From an uncultured Pelagibacteraceae bacterium (GTDB lineage Bacteria; Pseudomonadota; Alphaproteobacteria; Pelagibacterales; Pelagibacteraceae), in NCBI GenBank assembly GCA_902610315.1, contig CACLVA010000001.1, positions 43,614-107,613 on the forward strand: 64,000 bases of DNA. Reading direction: 5' to 3'. Shown piece after piece: positions 49,775-61,150 of this stretch. The notes under the pieces are model-generated. The model did no database searches, was not told the DNA's origin, and saw nothing but the letters and a program-made list of their open reading frames with translations. Each line of letters opens with the position of its first letter. Positions within the stretch are counted from its first letter, which is position 1. The position numbers were made by a program, and so were the translations under genes.

Positions 49775-50178
49775 TATTTATCCTTATCCTCATATTCGCC
49801 TTCTATCAAATCATCTTTAACTTTTTCTTTTTTGTATTTTTTTCCTAAATATTTAAATATTAAACTTCTAGTTATTGGAAGAATTAAAAGAAAACCAATT
49901 ACGTCTGTAGCAAATCCTGGAATGATTAAAAGCAAAGCCGCAAAAGCCAGGGCAGCTCCAGACATCATTTCATAAATAGGTATTTGGTTATTATAGAGTT
50001 GGGTAACTCCTGATCTCAAAGTGTTTAAACCTTGTAATCTGACAAAATATATACCAACCACCGCAGTTAAAAGAATTATTAAAATTGTGTTAAAAGCTCC
50101 TATTTGACCCCCAATTTGTATGAAAAGGTATATTTCAATGAGAGGAACAAATAAAATTAATAATAAAAGTGTGTTCAT
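49774..50178 (-). CDS. fxsA: FxsA family membrane protein
   Basis: LFVPLIEIYLFIQIGGQIG; GALLLIIPGFATDVIGFLLILP-type motif. Confidence 0.93.
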   Translation of the reverse strand: MNTLLLLILFVPLIEIYLFIQIGGQIGAFNTILIILLTAVVGIYFVRLQGLNTLRSGVTQLYNNQIPIYEMMSGAALAFAALLLIIPGFATDVIGFLLILPITRSLIFKYLGKKYKKEKVKDDLIEGEYEDKDK

Positions 50179-50236
50179 TTGTCATTAATCTAATTTGCTA
50201 GTTGAAATTAAGCAATAGAGTAAATATTATAATATT

Positions 50237-50824
50237 ATGAGTTATAGCTTTGAATATATAGATATCATACTATTAGCCATGATTGCTGGTTTTATCTTTT
50301 TAAGACTAAGAGGCATCTTAGGTAAAAAATCTGGCTTTGAAGAAGACATTACACAAAGCTTTCCCCATGAATTTCCTAATGTTAATCCAGTCAAAAAAAC
50401 TAACTTTGATGTTTTTGATGATAATGCGAAATCAGAATTTTTATCTGGTGCCAAAATTGCTTATGAAACAATTATAACAGATTTTTCTAAGGGAAATTTA
50501 AAAAATATTAAAAGTCTACTAGAAACAAAAGTTTTCAAACAATTTGAAGAAGCAATTTCTGAGAGGACAAAGCAAGGCAATATTTCTGAAACAACTTTTA
50601 TTGGAATAAATTCAGCAGAAATTAAGGATCATAAAAGAAATGGTAATTTTCTTGAAGTTACGGTGGATTTTGTAAGTGAAATTATTTCTTGTGTTAAAGA
50701 TAAAAATTTAAAAATTATTTCAGGCGATCCAGAAAAAGTTAAAAAAGTTTATGACACTTGGAAATTTTCAAAAAATGTTAAATCAAATGATCCTAATTGG
50801 TCACTGATCGAAACTAACGTTTAA
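50237..50824 (+). CDS. Tim44/TimA domain protein
   Basis: IDIILLAMIAGFIFLRLRGILGKKSGFE; C-terminal DTWKFSKNVKSNDPNWSLIET. Confidence 0.92.
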   Translation: MSYSFEYIDIILLAMIAGFIFLRLRGILGKKSGFEEDITQSFPHEFPNVNPVKKTNFDVFDDNAKSEFLSGAKIAYETIITDFSKGNLKNIKSLLETKVFKQFEEAISERTKQGNISETTFIGINSAEIKDHKRNGNFLEVTVDFVSEIISCVKDKNLKIISGDPEKVKKVYDTWKFSKNVKSNDPNWSLIETNV

Positions 50825-51229
50825 TTGAATAAAAAACCGTCTAATAAAGATTTAAAAGATTGGAAAAATTTCCTGGAAAGTAAAGAAAAAGTCCACAATA
50901 AAGATAATGTTATAAACCAAACAAAAATTAAGGAAGAAGCAACAATAGATCTTCACGGATTTTCTCTAGATCAAGCTAACAGTAAAGTAGAAAAATTTAT
51001 TACTGAATGTTTTGAAAAAAAAGTATTAAAATTAAATATTATTACAGGTAAAGGATTAAGATCAAAAGTTGATCAAAATCCTTATCAATCAAAAGATTTA
51101 AGTATTTTAAAATATTCAGTGCCTGAATTCATTAGATCAAATAGTGATTTAATGAAAATTATTAAAAAAATTGATGATCAGGTGGATAACAAAAATTCAG
51201 GTTTTTTTTCAATTTTTTTAAAATTATAA
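50825..51229 (+). CDS. Smr-domain protein (TTG start)
   Basis: [32 protein letters not shown]. Confidence 0.88.
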   Translation: MNKKPSNKDLKDWKNFLESKEKVHNKDNVINQTKIKEEATIDLHGFSLDQANSKVEKFITECFEKKVLKLNIITGKGLRSKVDQNPYQSKDLSILKYSVPEFIRSNSDLMKIIKKIDDQVDNKNSGFFSIFLKL

Positions 51230-52588
51230 GATAAACTTAGATAAATCGTTATCTTTAACTAGCTGTCCAAGATTTTCTTTAACGTATTTAGAATCTATCA
51301 CAATCTTTTCTCCAGATCTGTCAGTCGCTGTGAAACTAATTTCATCGAGAATTCTCTCGATTATTGTATGAAGTCTTCTTGCACCAATATTTTCTACAGA
51401 TGAGTTAACCTCTGTGGCAAGATTAGCAATGGTCTCAATGCCATCTTCAGAAAATTCTAAGTCAACATTTTCCGTTTTAAGCAATGCTTGGTATTGTTTG
51501 ATTAAACTGTTATCAGGTTCTTTTAAAATTCTTTTAAAATCCTCACTTGTTAAAGCATCTAGCTCAACTCTAATTGGTAATCTACCTTGAAGCTCAGGCA
51601 ATAAATCTGATGGTTTCGCTAATTGAAAAGCTCCAGATGCTATAAATAAAATGTGATCAGTCTTAACAGGTCCATATTTTGTGCTAACTGTTGTGCCCTC
51701 AATTAATGGAAGCAAGTCTCTTTGAACACCTTCTCTTGAAACATCTCCACCAACTCTATCTGTTCTTCCTGAAATTTTGTCAATCTCATCTAAAAAAACA
51801 ATACCATTATTCTCAGTTACATTTTTTGCTGACTTTATAATTTTGTCTTGTTCGATTAATTTATCTGCTTCTTCATTAAGTAAAATTTCATGGGATTCTT
51901 TAACAGTCATTTTTTTCTTTTTTGTTTTACCCCCCATAGATTTACCTAACATGTCACCAATATTTATCATTCCAATGTTAGCGCCTGGCATTCCTGGAAT
52001 TTCAAAGCTAGGCATGTTGCTAGACTCATTAGTAGCAATTTCTATTTCGTTGTCATCTAAGTCACCATCTCTTAGTCTCTTTCTAAAGCTTTCTCTTGTT
52101 GCAACAGATGCTTTATTCCCGACTAAAGCATCCAATACTCTCTCTTCGGCTAATTTTTGAGCTTTCGCATGAACTTCTTTTCTTTTTTTAACTTTTTCCA
52201 TTGCAATAGCTATTTCTAGCAAGTCTCTGATTATTTGTTCAACGTCCCTTCCAACATATCCAACTTCAGTAAATCTCGTAGCTTCAACTTTTACAAAAGG
52301 TGCTTCTGCTAACTTTGATAATCTCCTTGATATTTCTGTTTTTCCAACTCCAGTTGGACCAATCATTAAAATATTCTTAGGCAGCACCTCGTCTCGCATA
52401 TCACCTATTAAAGCTTGTCTTCTCCATCTATTTCTTAATGCGATTGCAACAGCTCTTTTAGCTTTATTTTGACCAACGACATACCTATCTAACTCAGAAA
52501 CAATTTCTCTTGGTGATAATGAGTCAATATGATTTTGTTTTTTTTCCTCGGTTTTCTTTGGGAAAGATTTTACGTTAGATTTTTCCAT
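51224..52588 (-). CDS. hslU: ATP-dependent protease ATPase subunit HslU
   Basis: [43 protein letters not shown]. Confidence 0.99.
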   Translation of the reverse strand: MEKSNVKSFPKKTEEKKQNHIDSLSPREIVSELDRYVVGQNKAKRAVAIALRNRWRRQALIGDMRDEVLPKNILMIGPTGVGKTEISRRLSKLAEAPFVKVEATRFTEVGYVGRDVEQIIRDLLEIAIAMEKVKKRKEVHAKAQKLAEERVLDALVGNKASVATRESFRKRLRDGDLDDNEIEIATNESSNMPSFEIPGMPGANIGMINIGDMLGKSMGGKTKKKKMTVKESHEILLNEEADKLIEQDKIIKSAKNVTENNGIVFLDEIDKISGRTDRVGGDVSREGVQRDLLPLIEGTTVSTKYGPVKTDHILFIASGAFQLAKPSDLLPELQGRLPIRVELDALTSEDFKRILKEPDNSLIKQYQALLKTENVDLEFSEDGIETIANLATEVNSSVENIGARRLHTIIERILDEISFTATDRSGEKIVIDSKYVKENLGQLVKDNDLSKFIL

Positions 52589-53103
52589 TAAATTTTTTCA
52601 ACTTTTATATTATGATTTGTAAATACACAGATATCAGCTGCTACCTGTATAGCTTTTTTTGCGACTTCCTCTGCTTTCAATTCTGTATCCATTAATACTT
52701 TAGCAGCAGCTAAAGCGTAATTCCCACCTGAACCAATTCCAATGACATCTCCCTCAGGTTCTAAAACATCTCCAGTGCCTGAAATTATAAAACTTTTTTC
52801 TTTATCACCAATCGCCATAAGAGCTTCTAATCTTCTTAAGTATTTATCTGTTCTCCAATCTTTGGCTAATTCAACCGCAGCTCTTGTTAAATTTCCTGCA
52901 TGCTTTTCTAGTTTAGCTTCTAATCTTTCAAATAAAGTTAGTGCATCAGCAGTTGATCCGGCAAACCCAGCGATCACATTTCTTTTCTCAATTTTACGAA
53001 CTTTGTTGGCATTACTTTTGATCACTGTATTTCCCATACTCACTTGACCATCACTTGCCACAACTACGTCATTATTTTTTCTTACAAGTACTATTGTTGT
53101 CAT
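52588..53103 (-). CDS. hslV: ATP-dependent protease subunit HslV
   Basis: [38 protein letters not shown]. Confidence 0.99.
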   Translation of the reverse strand: MTTIVLVRKNNDVVVASDGQVSMGNTVIKSNANKVRKIEKRNVIAGFAGSTADALTLFERLEAKLEKHAGNLTRAAVELAKDWRTDKYLRRLEALMAIGDKEKSFIISGTGDVLEPEGDVIGIGSGGNYALAAAKVLMDTELKAEEVAKKAIQVAADICVFTNHNIKVEKI

Positions 53104-53193
53104 TTCAGTTAAATGGATACTAATTTTAAATGTTCAAGTGCTAAATTAACTGTTATTGATATCAATAGATAATGCATATATATCTAACTAAAT

Positions 53194-53784
53194 ATGAAGC
53201 GAAAAGCGGAGATAAGTCGAAAAACTAAGGAAACCAAAATCGATGTAGCTATTAATATCGATGGCAAAGGTAAATTCAAAATAGATACTGGTATTGGTTT
53301 TTTAGATCACATGTTAGAACAGTTATCTAAACACTCCTCAATTGATTTAAAAGTAAAAGCCAAAGGGGATACACATATTGATCTTCACCACACAACTGAA
53401 GATACAGGCATTGCGATTGGTGAATGCTTAAAAAAAGCATCAAAAAAATTTATAGGTATAAAAAGATATGCTCACGCAATGATTCCAATGGATGAAACTT
53501 TAACAAGAGTTGCTTTAGATGTTTCAAATAGACCATACTTAATTTGGAAAGTTGATTTAAAGGTAGAAAAGCTAGGTGAAATGGATACAGAATTATTTAA
53601 AGAGTGGTTTCAAGCATTTTCACAAGCAGCAGGAATCACTCTACACATAGAAAATTTATATGGCGATAATAGTCATCACAAAGTTGAATCTTGTTTTAAA
53701 GGATTAGCAAGGTCTTTAAGAAGTGCACTTGAGATTGATACACGAAATAAGAACGTAATACCATCGACTAAAGGTTCTTTATAA
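53194..53784 (+). CDS. hisB: Imidazoleglycerol-phosphate dehydratase
   Basis: [36 protein letters not shown]. Confidence 0.98.
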   Translation: MKRKAEISRKTKETKIDVAINIDGKGKFKIDTGIGFLDHMLEQLSKHSSIDLKVKAKGDTHIDLHHTTEDTGIAIGECLKKASKKFIGIKRYAHAMIPMDETLTRVALDVSNRPYLIWKVDLKVEKLGEMDTELFKEWFQAFSQAAGITLHIENLYGDNSHHKVESCFKGLARSLRSALEIDTRNKNVIPSTKGSL

Positions 53785-53790
53785 GAATTA

Positions 53791-54417
53791 ATGAACGTAA
53801 CAATTGTTGATTACAAATCAGGGAACATAAGTTCTGTCATAAACTCATTTAAAGAAGTAGCACAAAATAAAGTTAAAATTGAAGTTACTTCTGATCTTAA
53901 CAAAATAAAATCCAGCGATAAGGTCGTCTTACCAGGGCAAGGTTCCTTCAAGAGTTGTATAGACGCTTTAAATACAATTAATGGCCTTGTTGAAACTTTA
54001 AATGACTTTGCATTAAACAGTAAAAAACCTCTACTTGGAATTTGTGTCGGTTTACAAATGTTCGCAGATGTTGGATACGAAGAAACAGAAACAAAAGGAT
54101 TAAGCTGGATATCTGGAAAAGTTTCAAAAATCAACAATCATAATGGAAAATATAAACTTCCTCATATTGGATGGAATGAGATAAATATTGTTAAAGATAG
54201 TAAGATTTTTAAAAATATTGAAAATAATTCCCATATGTATTTCGTGCATAGTTATGAATTTATACCAAATGACAAAAATGTGATTTCAGCAACAACAGAC
54301 TATTCGTCAAATCATGTTTGCGCAGTAGAGGAAGAAAACATTTTTGGAACTCAATTTCACCCAGAAAAGAGCGATAAGACCGGATTAAAAATTATTGATA
54401 ATTTTATTAGTTTATAA
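53791..54417 (+). CDS. hisH: Imidazole glycerol phosphate synthase glutamine amidotransferase subunit
   Basis: VVLPGQGSFKSC; LLGICVGLQMF; FGTQFHPEKSD. Confidence 0.98.
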   Translation: MNVTIVDYKSGNISSVINSFKEVAQNKVKIEVTSDLNKIKSSDKVVLPGQGSFKSCIDALNTINGLVETLNDFALNSKKPLLGICVGLQMFADVGYEETETKGLSWISGKVSKINNHNGKYKLPHIGWNEINIVKDSKIFKNIENNSHMYFVHSYEFIPNDKNVISATTDYSSNHVCAVEEENIFGTQFHPEKSDKTGLKIIDNFISL

Positions 54418-54418
54418 A

Positions 54419-55135
54419 ATGAAGATATTTCCAGCCATAGATATTAAAGATAAAAAATGCGTACGTTTAGTCAAAGGTGATTTTGATAATAAAACGGAGT
54501 ACAAAAATTCTCCTGTAGATCAAGCAAATAGTTATAAAGATCACGGATTTAAAAATCTGCACATTGTTGATTTAGATGGAGCTTTAACTGGAGAAACAGT
54601 TAATGTTGATATTATTCAAGAAATAGTAAAAAATTCTAATCTTAAGGTAGAGATAGGCGGAGGTATTAGAAATTTTGATAGTATTCAAAAATATATCGAT
54701 GCTGGTGTTGATAAAGTAATTTTAGGAAGTGCTGCAATTAAAGATAAAAAATTTTTAAAAGAGGCATGTGAAAAATTTTCCGGAAAGATTGCTCTTGGTT
54801 TAGATGCAAAGGATGGTAAACTTTCGGTGTCTGGATGGAAAGAAAGCTCAAATAAATCTACTTTAGACTTTCTACAAGAGGTAAATGATTATGGCGTGAG
54901 TAGATTAATTTTTACAGATATTAATAAAGATGGAACTAAAGAAAGCCCAAATTTTGATGAAGCATCAAAAGTTGCAAGTATTTCTAATTGCCCAGTTATA
55001 ATCTCGGGTGGAGTTTCATCAATTAATGATGTCATAAAAGCAGGAAACATGGAGAATATTGAGGGTATAATAGTTGGTAAAGCTATTTATGATGGTGATA
55101 TTAAACTGGAAGAGTTAGTTAAAGAAGATGCTTAA
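54419..55135 (+). CDS. hisA: ProFAR isomerase HisA; start corrected from 54395
   Basis: [38 protein letters not shown]. Confidence 0.98.
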   Translation: MKIFPAIDIKDKKCVRLVKGDFDNKTEYKNSPVDQANSYKDHGFKNLHIVDLDGALTGETVNVDIIQEIVKNSNLKVEIGGGIRNFDSIQKYIDAGVDKVILGSAAIKDKKFLKEACEKFSGKIALGLDAKDGKLSVSGWKESSNKSTLDFLQEVNDYGVSRLIFTDINKDGTKESPNFDEASKVASISNCPVIISGGVSSINDVIKAGNMENIEGIIVGKAIYDGDIKLEELVKEDA

Positions 55136-55883
55136 AAATCGAATAATACCTTGTTTGGATGTTAAAAATGGACGAGTTGTTAAGGGTATCAACTTTGTAG
55201 ATTTAAAAGATGCAGGGGACCCTGTTGAACAAGCTAAAATTTATTCTGAAGGTGGAGCAGATGAAATTTGTTTTTTAGATATTACAGCATCAAATGAAAA
55301 TAGAGAAACTATTTACGATGTTGTGGAACAAACTTCGAAGAAATGTTTTGTTCCCTTAACTGTTGGGGGAGGAATAAGAAGTATAGAAGATATTAATAAG
55401 CTACTTAATTGTGGTGCTGATAAAATTTCAATCAATACTGCGGCAGTTCAAAATTCAAAAATAGTTATCGACAGTTCAAAAAAATTTGGGTCACAATGCA
55501 TAGTAGTAGCAATAGATGCTAAACAAAATGGTAAAAAATGGGAAATATTCACCCATGGAGGAAGAAATAGCACTGGTATAGATGCTATTGAATACGCAAA
55601 AAAAATGGAGGAGTGTGGCGCAGGAGAATTATTAGTCACCTCTATGGACAGAGATGGGACTCAAGTTGGTTATGATATTGAATTAATGTCTAAAATATCA
55701 TCTATAGTAAATATACCAGTGATTGCATCTGGAGGAGTTGGAAATCTTAATCATTTGTTTGAGGGAATTAAATTAGGAAGAGCAAGTGCTGTTCTTGCAG
55801 CCTCAATATTTCATTATGGAAAACACTCTATAAAAGAGGCAAAGGAATATTTGGATTCAAAAGGGATTCCTGTTAGAATTTAA
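55128..55883 (+). CDS. hisF: Imidazole glycerol phosphate synthase cyclase subunit
   Basis: [32 protein letters not shown]. Confidence 0.99.
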   Translation: MLKNRIIPCLDVKNGRVVKGINFVDLKDAGDPVEQAKIYSEGGADEICFLDITASNENRETIYDVVEQTSKKCFVPLTVGGGIRSIEDINKLLNCGADKISINTAAVQNSKIVIDSSKKFGSQCIVVAIDAKQNGKKWEIFTHGGRNSTGIDAIEYAKKMEECGAGELLVTSMDRDGTQVGYDIELMSKISSIVNIPVIASGGVGNLNHLFEGIKLGRASAVLAASIFHYGKHSIKEAKEYLDSKGIPVRI

Positions 55884-55884
55884 A

Positions 55885-56157
55885 ATGCTTAATGTCTTAG
55901 AGGATCTGATTAATCTTGCAAGAACAAGAAAAAAAAATCCAATTGAAGACTCTTATACTAACAAATTATTAAAAGACAAAAATTTAAGTAAAAAAAAAGT
56001 TTTAGAAGAGATCAATGAACTTATTGAATCTGTAGCTAAAAATAGTAATAAAATTCACGAGGCTGCTGATGTTTTGTACCATTTAATTATATATTTAGAG
56101 TCTAATGACATCAAAATTGAAGATGTAATGTCTGAACTGAAAAGTAGAAGGAGGTAG
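55885..56157 (+). CDS. hisE: Phosphoribosyl-ATP pyrophosphatase
   Basis: KVLEEINELIESVAKN; EAADVLYHLIIYLES. Confidence 0.93.
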   Translation: MLNVLEDLINLARTRKKNPIEDSYTNKLLKDKNLSKKKVLEEINELIESVAKNSNKIHEAADVLYHLIIYLESNDIKIEDVMSELKSRRR

Positions 56158-56162
56158 CAACT

Positions 56163-56507
56163 TTGAGAATAATAAAAATTATATTCATTACTATTTTAGG
56201 GTTTGTTATTTACAAAGGATATGTTGCATTCACAGAATTTGAAATTGGTGTAGGAGACAGGGTAGCTGTACTTGAGGAAAGCGCAGGATTTGAGAGAGAA
56301 GGAGAGGTTATAGGATTGATGATGTATCTAGGAAATCCGCCGGAATTAAAAGAACATTTGTACACTGAAAACAAATCTAAATGTTTAGAAATGAAGCAAA
56401 TTGCAGAGGAAACTTCGTTTGCTTATTATGAGTGTGCCAGAGTAAAAGCGGTATTATCTGGTAGGAAAATTGTGAGCATTATTAATGAACTTGAAGTGTT
56501 AGAATGA
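56163..56507 (+). CDS. Small membrane-anchored/exported protein of unknown function
   Basis: N-terminal TM segment IKIIFITILGFVIYKGYVAF; conserved-looking soluble tail. Confidence 0.5.
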   Translation: MRIIKIIFITILGFVIYKGYVAFTEFEIGVGDRVAVLEESAGFEREGEVIGLMMYLGNPPELKEHLYTENKSKCLEMKQIAEETSFAYYECARVKAVLSGRKIVSIINELEVLE

Positions 56508-56869
56508 TCTACGATGACAACAATATATTTGCAAAAATTTTAAGAGGCGAAATGCCCTGTAAAAAAATTTATGAAGATGAATATGTCCTGTCTTTTTATG
56601 ACATTAATCCTCAAAAAAAAATTCATGCATTAGTAATATCAAAAGGCAAATATATTGATTTAGATGATTTTGCATCTAAAGCCTCAGAAAAAGAGATTTC
56701 AGGATTGATAAGAGGAATTAATATTGTTGCAAAAAAATTGCAAATTTCATCTGATACGGGAAAAGGGTATCGAGCTTTAGCGAATATTAGTGAAAACGGT
56801 GGACAAGAAGTACCTCACCTACATTTTCATCTTTTTGGTGGTGAAAAAGTTGGTAAAATAGTTGAATGA
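56504..56869 (+). CDS. HIT-family nucleotide-binding protein
   Basis: NIFAKILRGEMPCKKIYEDEYVLSFYDINPQ; HLHFHLFGG. Confidence 0.96.
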   Translation: MIYDDNNIFAKILRGEMPCKKIYEDEYVLSFYDINPQKKIHALVISKGKYIDLDDFASKASEKEISGLIRGINIVAKKLQISSDTGKGYRALANISENGGQEVPHLHFHLFGGEKVGKIVE

Positions 56870-57375
56870 TGATTCCTGTTCAAAGAAATTTTCTAGAACT
56901 AAAAGACTTAAAAAATCTTAAAACCAATTCAATAAATAAAAACAAATACTCGGTAAAAAAAATTAAACCTGATTTTCAACTAAATAAATTTTTTTATAAG
57001 CAAGTTGGAAAAAATCATAGATGGATAGATAGACTAAGCTGGTCAGATAAAAAATGGATAAATTATATTTCAAATAGAAACTTAGAAACTTATATAATTA
57101 GTGAATTTGATGAATTGGTGGGTTTCTTTGAATTACTATACAATCCTGAATTAGAAGAGACCGAGATTTCTTATTTTGGTTTGCTAGAGGAATATATTGG
57201 AAAAGGAATTGGTGGCTATGCTTTGAGTGTAGCAATAAAAAAATCTTTTGAGAAAAATATTAGAAGAGTTTGGCTTCATACATGTACATTAGATCACCCT
57301 AACGCTTTAAAAAATTATATAGCAAGAGGGATGACTGTATTTAAAAAAGAAAATATTAATATACTAGATAGCTAA
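56866..57375 (+). CDS. GNAT-family N-acetyltransferase
   Basis: EISYFGLLEEYIGKGIGGYALSVAIKKSFE; RVWLHTCTLDHPNALKNYIARGM. Confidence 0.9.
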   Translation: MMIPVQRNFLELKDLKNLKTNSINKNKYSVKKIKPDFQLNKFFYKQVGKNHRWIDRLSWSDKKWINYISNRNLETYIISEFDELVGFFELLYNPELEETEISYFGLLEEYIGKGIGGYALSVAIKKSFEKNIRRVWLHTCTLDHPNALKNYIARGMTVFKKENINILDS

Positions 57376-57923
57376 TTATATTTACTTATATTGAATAAAT
57401 TTTCATCAATAATTTTATTTACTTCTCGAATGTATATTTCAGTAGATACAGAGTTGTTATAAATATCTGTAGTTTCCCAGCCTTTAAGGTATAGTTTTTC
57501 TTTGTCAAAAAAAACTTTTATATCTACATTTTGATGATTTAAATCAATAAATAAATTACCATTTTCTTTTTTAACATTTTTAATTTTAAGTTGGTCAATC
57601 AAAAATTTTTTATCCAAGACTTTGTAAAACGATGTATTTTCTAGTTTATAAAAGTTTGGGATATCTGAATTATTATTTTTGATAATTAGATTTTTTCCAT
57701 CAGAAATAAGAATTTTATTCGAATTATCATATTTGCAATTTATTTTTCTATTAAAAACTAAAATGCAATTTCCAGTTTCTTTTTTCTTATTAATTTTTTG
57801 AGTAAATTTAAAAGTATAATTATTTGATTTTTCTAAAGTATTGACCACTTCTTTTGTTACATCAGAATTTGCTTTAGATATTACTAAAAATAAAAGTAAA
57901 AAAGATATTAAAACCAGTCTCAT
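57372..57923 (-). CDS. lolA: Outer-membrane lipoprotein carrier protein LolA-like
   Basis: Signal peptide; FKFTQKINKKKETGNCILVFNRKINCKYD; next to ftsK. Confidence 0.85.
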   Translation of the reverse strand: MRLVLISFLLLFLVISKANSDVTKEVVNTLEKSNNYTFKFTQKINKKKETGNCILVFNRKINCKYDNSNKILISDGKNLIIKNNNSDIPNFYKLENTSFYKVLDKKFLIDQLKIKNVKKENGNLFIDLNHQNVDIKVFFDKEKLYLKGWETTDIYNNSVSTEIYIREVNKIIDENLFNISKYN

Positions 57924-60022
57924 TAAAGAACTTCTCTTTTGCCAACATGATTTGCTTTGCTTACTACTCCCTTTTCCTCCATTACATCAATTATTCTAGC
58001 TGCCCTGTTGTAACCAATTTGAAGTTTTCGTTGAAGAAATGATGTTGAGGCTTTTCCCTCAGATTTTACAATATTTAATGCAGCTTCGTATAATTCGTCT
58101 AATTGATCACTGTTTTCGCCATTAGATAAACTTTTTTCATCTTTATCAGATAGATTTAATATTTCATCGACATATTCGGGTTCACCCTGAGACCTCAAAA
58201 AATCATTAATCTTTTCAATTTCATTTTCAGACACAAAAGGAGCATGAATTCTGGTTATTCGATTTGCAGAGGACATATATAACATGTCGCCTTTACCCAA
58301 AAGTTGTTCTGCACCTTGTTCACCTAAAATTGTTCTGCTATCTATTTTAGAAGAAACTTGAAAGGATACTCTTGTTGGAAAATTTGCTTTAATAGTTCCA
58401 GTTATAACATCTACACTGGGTCTCTGGGTAGCCATAATTATGTGTATACCTGCAGCTCTTGCCATTTGAGAGAGTTTTTGAATATAATTTTCAATCTCTT
58501 TTCCAGCCACTAACATTAAGTCCGACATTTCATCAACTATTACAACTATGTAAGGCATTGGTAATTTATGTTTTGAATTGTATCCTCCTATATTTCTTAC
58601 ACCAACTTTTGTCATTAATTTATATCTATTCTCCATTTCTTTAACGACCCAACCTAAAACGGTTGCAGCTCTTTTCGCTTCGGTGATAACTGGACACAAA
58701 AGATGTGGAATACCTTCGTATGTTGAAAGTTCAAGCATTTTAGGATCAATCAAGATAAACTTACACAAATTTGGTTTATGTCTAAATAATAATGAAAGTA
58801 AAATTGTATTTATACAAACTGACTTCCCTGAACCAGTAGTGCCAGCTATCAATAAATGTGGCATTGAGGATAAATCTCCAATTATAGGTTGACCAGATAT
58901 ATTTTTTCCAAGCGCTATTGGCAGTATTAATTCTTTGTTGTTAAATTTTGAACTATTTAATATTTCTCTTAAGTAGACATTGTCCCTTTCTAGGTTTGGT
59001 AACTCTATACCAATAGAACTTGATCCTGGAATGACAGAAATTCTCGCTGACTCTGAACTAGTATTTCTTGCTATATCATCAGACAAATTTACAATTTTAG
59101 ATACCTTTACTCCTGCAGCAGGCTCAAATTCATTGAGAGTAACAACTGGACCAGAACTAATTTTTTTTATTTTACCTTCCACACCAAAATCTAAAAGTAT
59201 CTTCTCAAGAAATTTATCATCGATATCGTTTCGAACTTCTTTTTTCTTATTATTTGTTTTAGGTGACTCCAATAAATCCAAACTTGGTAAATTAAACACT
59301 TTGGGTTTTATCTGTTCTTTTTTACTTTCACTTTCAAAAGCAAACGTGTCTTGAAAAGTCTCAGAAGTAGTAAAATTTTCATCTTTATATTTATTCTCTT
59401 CTAATGTCTTTTTTATATTATTTTTCTTTAACTTATTTCTAAGATTTACTAACCAACTGAGTTTAAAATTTATACTTATAATAAATAATACTGTAAAAAG
59501 AGAAAGTTCCAGATAATAGGAAATCTGAGAATTTGAATTCAATATTTTAAAAAAAGTATTATTATAAAAATAATTTCCAACAAACCCTCCATTGCCGTTT
59601 ATTACAAGAAAAAAAGCCTCGTTATAAAACTGAGTAAAAAAAATTGATCCAACAATTGAATAACATATTATGAAAAATAAACTTTTGATAATTAATACTA
59701 ATTTTTTCTCAAAAATTATTGATATTGATAAAAAAATGAGAGTTATTGGAATAAAAAGTGCTACTAGTCCAATTGATTGAAATAAAAAGTCAGCCACAAT
59801 ACTGCCTCTTATACCTAAGAGATTTTCTATTATTTGACTTGATGGATAAATAAAATTTGGGTCATTTGGATTATAACTAATTAACGATAATAGTATTAAA
59901 AAGCCTGAAATTAGTAATAAAACTCCAAAAAATTCAATTAATCTCTCAAAAAGAAAATTTCTAATTTTTTCAATGTTGTTTTTAAAATTCATAAAAGAAT
60001 CAAATTTACCACTTTGTATCAT
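57923..60022 (-). CDS. ftsK: DNA translocase FtsK
   Basis: Four N-terminal TMs; LLIAGTTGSGKSVCINTILLSLL; gamma domain QRKLQIGYNRAARIIDVMEEKGVV. Confidence 0.97.
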   Translation of the reverse strand: MIQSGKFDSFMNFKNNIEKIRNFLFERLIEFFGVLLLISGFLILLSLISYNPNDPNFIYPSSQIIENLLGIRGSIVADFLFQSIGLVALFIPITLIFLSISIIFEKKLVLIIKSLFFIICYSIVGSIFFTQFYNEAFFLVINGNGGFVGNYFYNNTFFKILNSNSQISYYLELSLFTVLFIISINFKLSWLVNLRNKLKKNNIKKTLEENKYKDENFTTSETFQDTFAFESESKKEQIKPKVFNLPSLDLLESPKTNNKKKEVRNDIDDKFLEKILLDFGVEGKIKKISSGPVVTLNEFEPAAGVKVSKIVNLSDDIARNTSSESARISVIPGSSSIGIELPNLERDNVYLREILNSSKFNNKELILPIALGKNISGQPIIGDLSSMPHLLIAGTTGSGKSVCINTILLSLLFRHKPNLCKFILIDPKMLELSTYEGIPHLLCPVITEAKRAATVLGWVVKEMENRYKLMTKVGVRNIGGYNSKHKLPMPYIVVIVDEMSDLMLVAGKEIENYIQKLSQMARAAGIHIIMATQRPSVDVITGTIKANFPTRVSFQVSSKIDSRTILGEQGAEQLLGKGDMLYMSSANRITRIHAPFVSENEIEKINDFLRSQGEPEYVDEILNLSDKDEKSLSNGENSDQLDELYEAALNIVKSEGKASTSFLQRKLQIGYNRAARIIDVMEEKGVVSKANHVGKREVL

Positions 60023-60052
60023 TTAATATTTATTGTTAAAATTAAAAAAATT

Positions 60053-61150
60053 ATGGCTATTTGTTTAATAGGAAAAAATTTAACAGCTTTAGTATTATCT
60101 AAAGTTTTAATTAATAAGGGGTTAAATGTAGATCTTTACTATAAAAATAATAAACTGTCCAAAAATTTAACTAAAACTTATTCTAGAACAATTGGTCTAT
60201 CAAATGAAAGTATTAATTTTTTAAATAACCAAAAAATATTAAATAAAAAAAAATGTTGGGATATTAAACAAATAAATTTGTATAAAGGTGATGACAATAA
60301 AAGTTTTTTTAATTTTAAATCTAAAGATAATAATTTTTATATGACGTCTTATAATAATTTTTTTAATTCACTAGAAAAAAAATTAAAAAGAAATCGATTA
60401 ATAAAATTTAAAAATATTCAAAACAAGAAATTTTATTTAAAACTTGACAAGAAAGGTTACGAAATAATCATCAATACGGATACTACAAATCCTTTATTTA
60501 AAAAATACTTTAGTAATTTGTTAAATAAAAACTATGACAGTATTGCTTTCACAACAATTATTAAGCACTCTAAAATCGAAAATAATAATATTGCAGAGCA
60601 ATTTTTTACAAAATATGGACCCTTAGCTTTTTTACCAATTTCAAAAACTAAAACATCAATTGTTTTTTCGATCTTTGACAAAAACTTAAAAAAAAATAGA
60701 ACTAAAATTAAAGAGTTAATAAGACACTATAATAAGCGATATCAAATAAAAGATATTACAGACCTACTAGAATTTCCAATAAATTTATCACTCTCACGCA
60801 ATTATTATTACAAAAATATTTTATCATTTGGAGATGCACTGCATAAAATTCATCCATTAGCTGGGCAAGGTTTTAATATGACACTGAGAGATACTAAAAT
60901 TATTAGTAACTTAATTGAAAAAAATTTGGAACTCGGACTAAATTTCGATAATGTGTTAGAAAAATTTCAAAATAAAAGGAAAAATTCTAACTTGGTTTTT
61001 GCAATGGGTATTGATTTTATACATGAATTTTTCAAGCTGCTTAATAATTATAATATAAAAACTATAGATAAATTTTTTTCTTTGATGAATAATAGTAGTT
61101 ATATCAAAAATAAATTACAGAATTTTGCCAATAAAGGAATTAATTTTTAG
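60053..61150 (+). CDS. UbiH/VisC-like FAD-dependent monooxygenase; start probably 60053, listed 60014
   Basis: SFGDALHKIHPLAGQGFNMTLRDTKIISNLI; N-terminal FAD motif degenerate. Confidence 0.75.
   Translation: MAICLIGKNLTALVLSKVLINKGLNVDLYYKNNKLSKNLTKTYSRTIGLSNESINFLNNQKILNKKKCWDIKQINLYKGDDNKSFFNFKSKDNNFYMTSYNNFFNSLEKKLKRNRLIKFKNIQNKKFYLKLDKKGYEIIINTDTTNPLFKKYFSNLLNKNYDSIAFTTIIKHSKIENNNIAEQFFTKYGPLAFLPISKTKTSIVFSIFDKNLKKNRTKIKELIRHYNKRYQIKDITDLLEFPINLSLSRNYYYKNILSFGDALHKIHPLAGQGFNMTLRDTKIISNLIEKNLELGLNFDNVLEKFQNKRKNSNLVFAMGIDFIHEFFKLLNNYNIKTIDKFFSLMNNSSYIKNKLQNFANKGINF

Noticed and set aside
58459-59354. Plus-strand ORFs over ftsK
   Set aside because: Antisense to conserved ftsK coding sequence, no motifs
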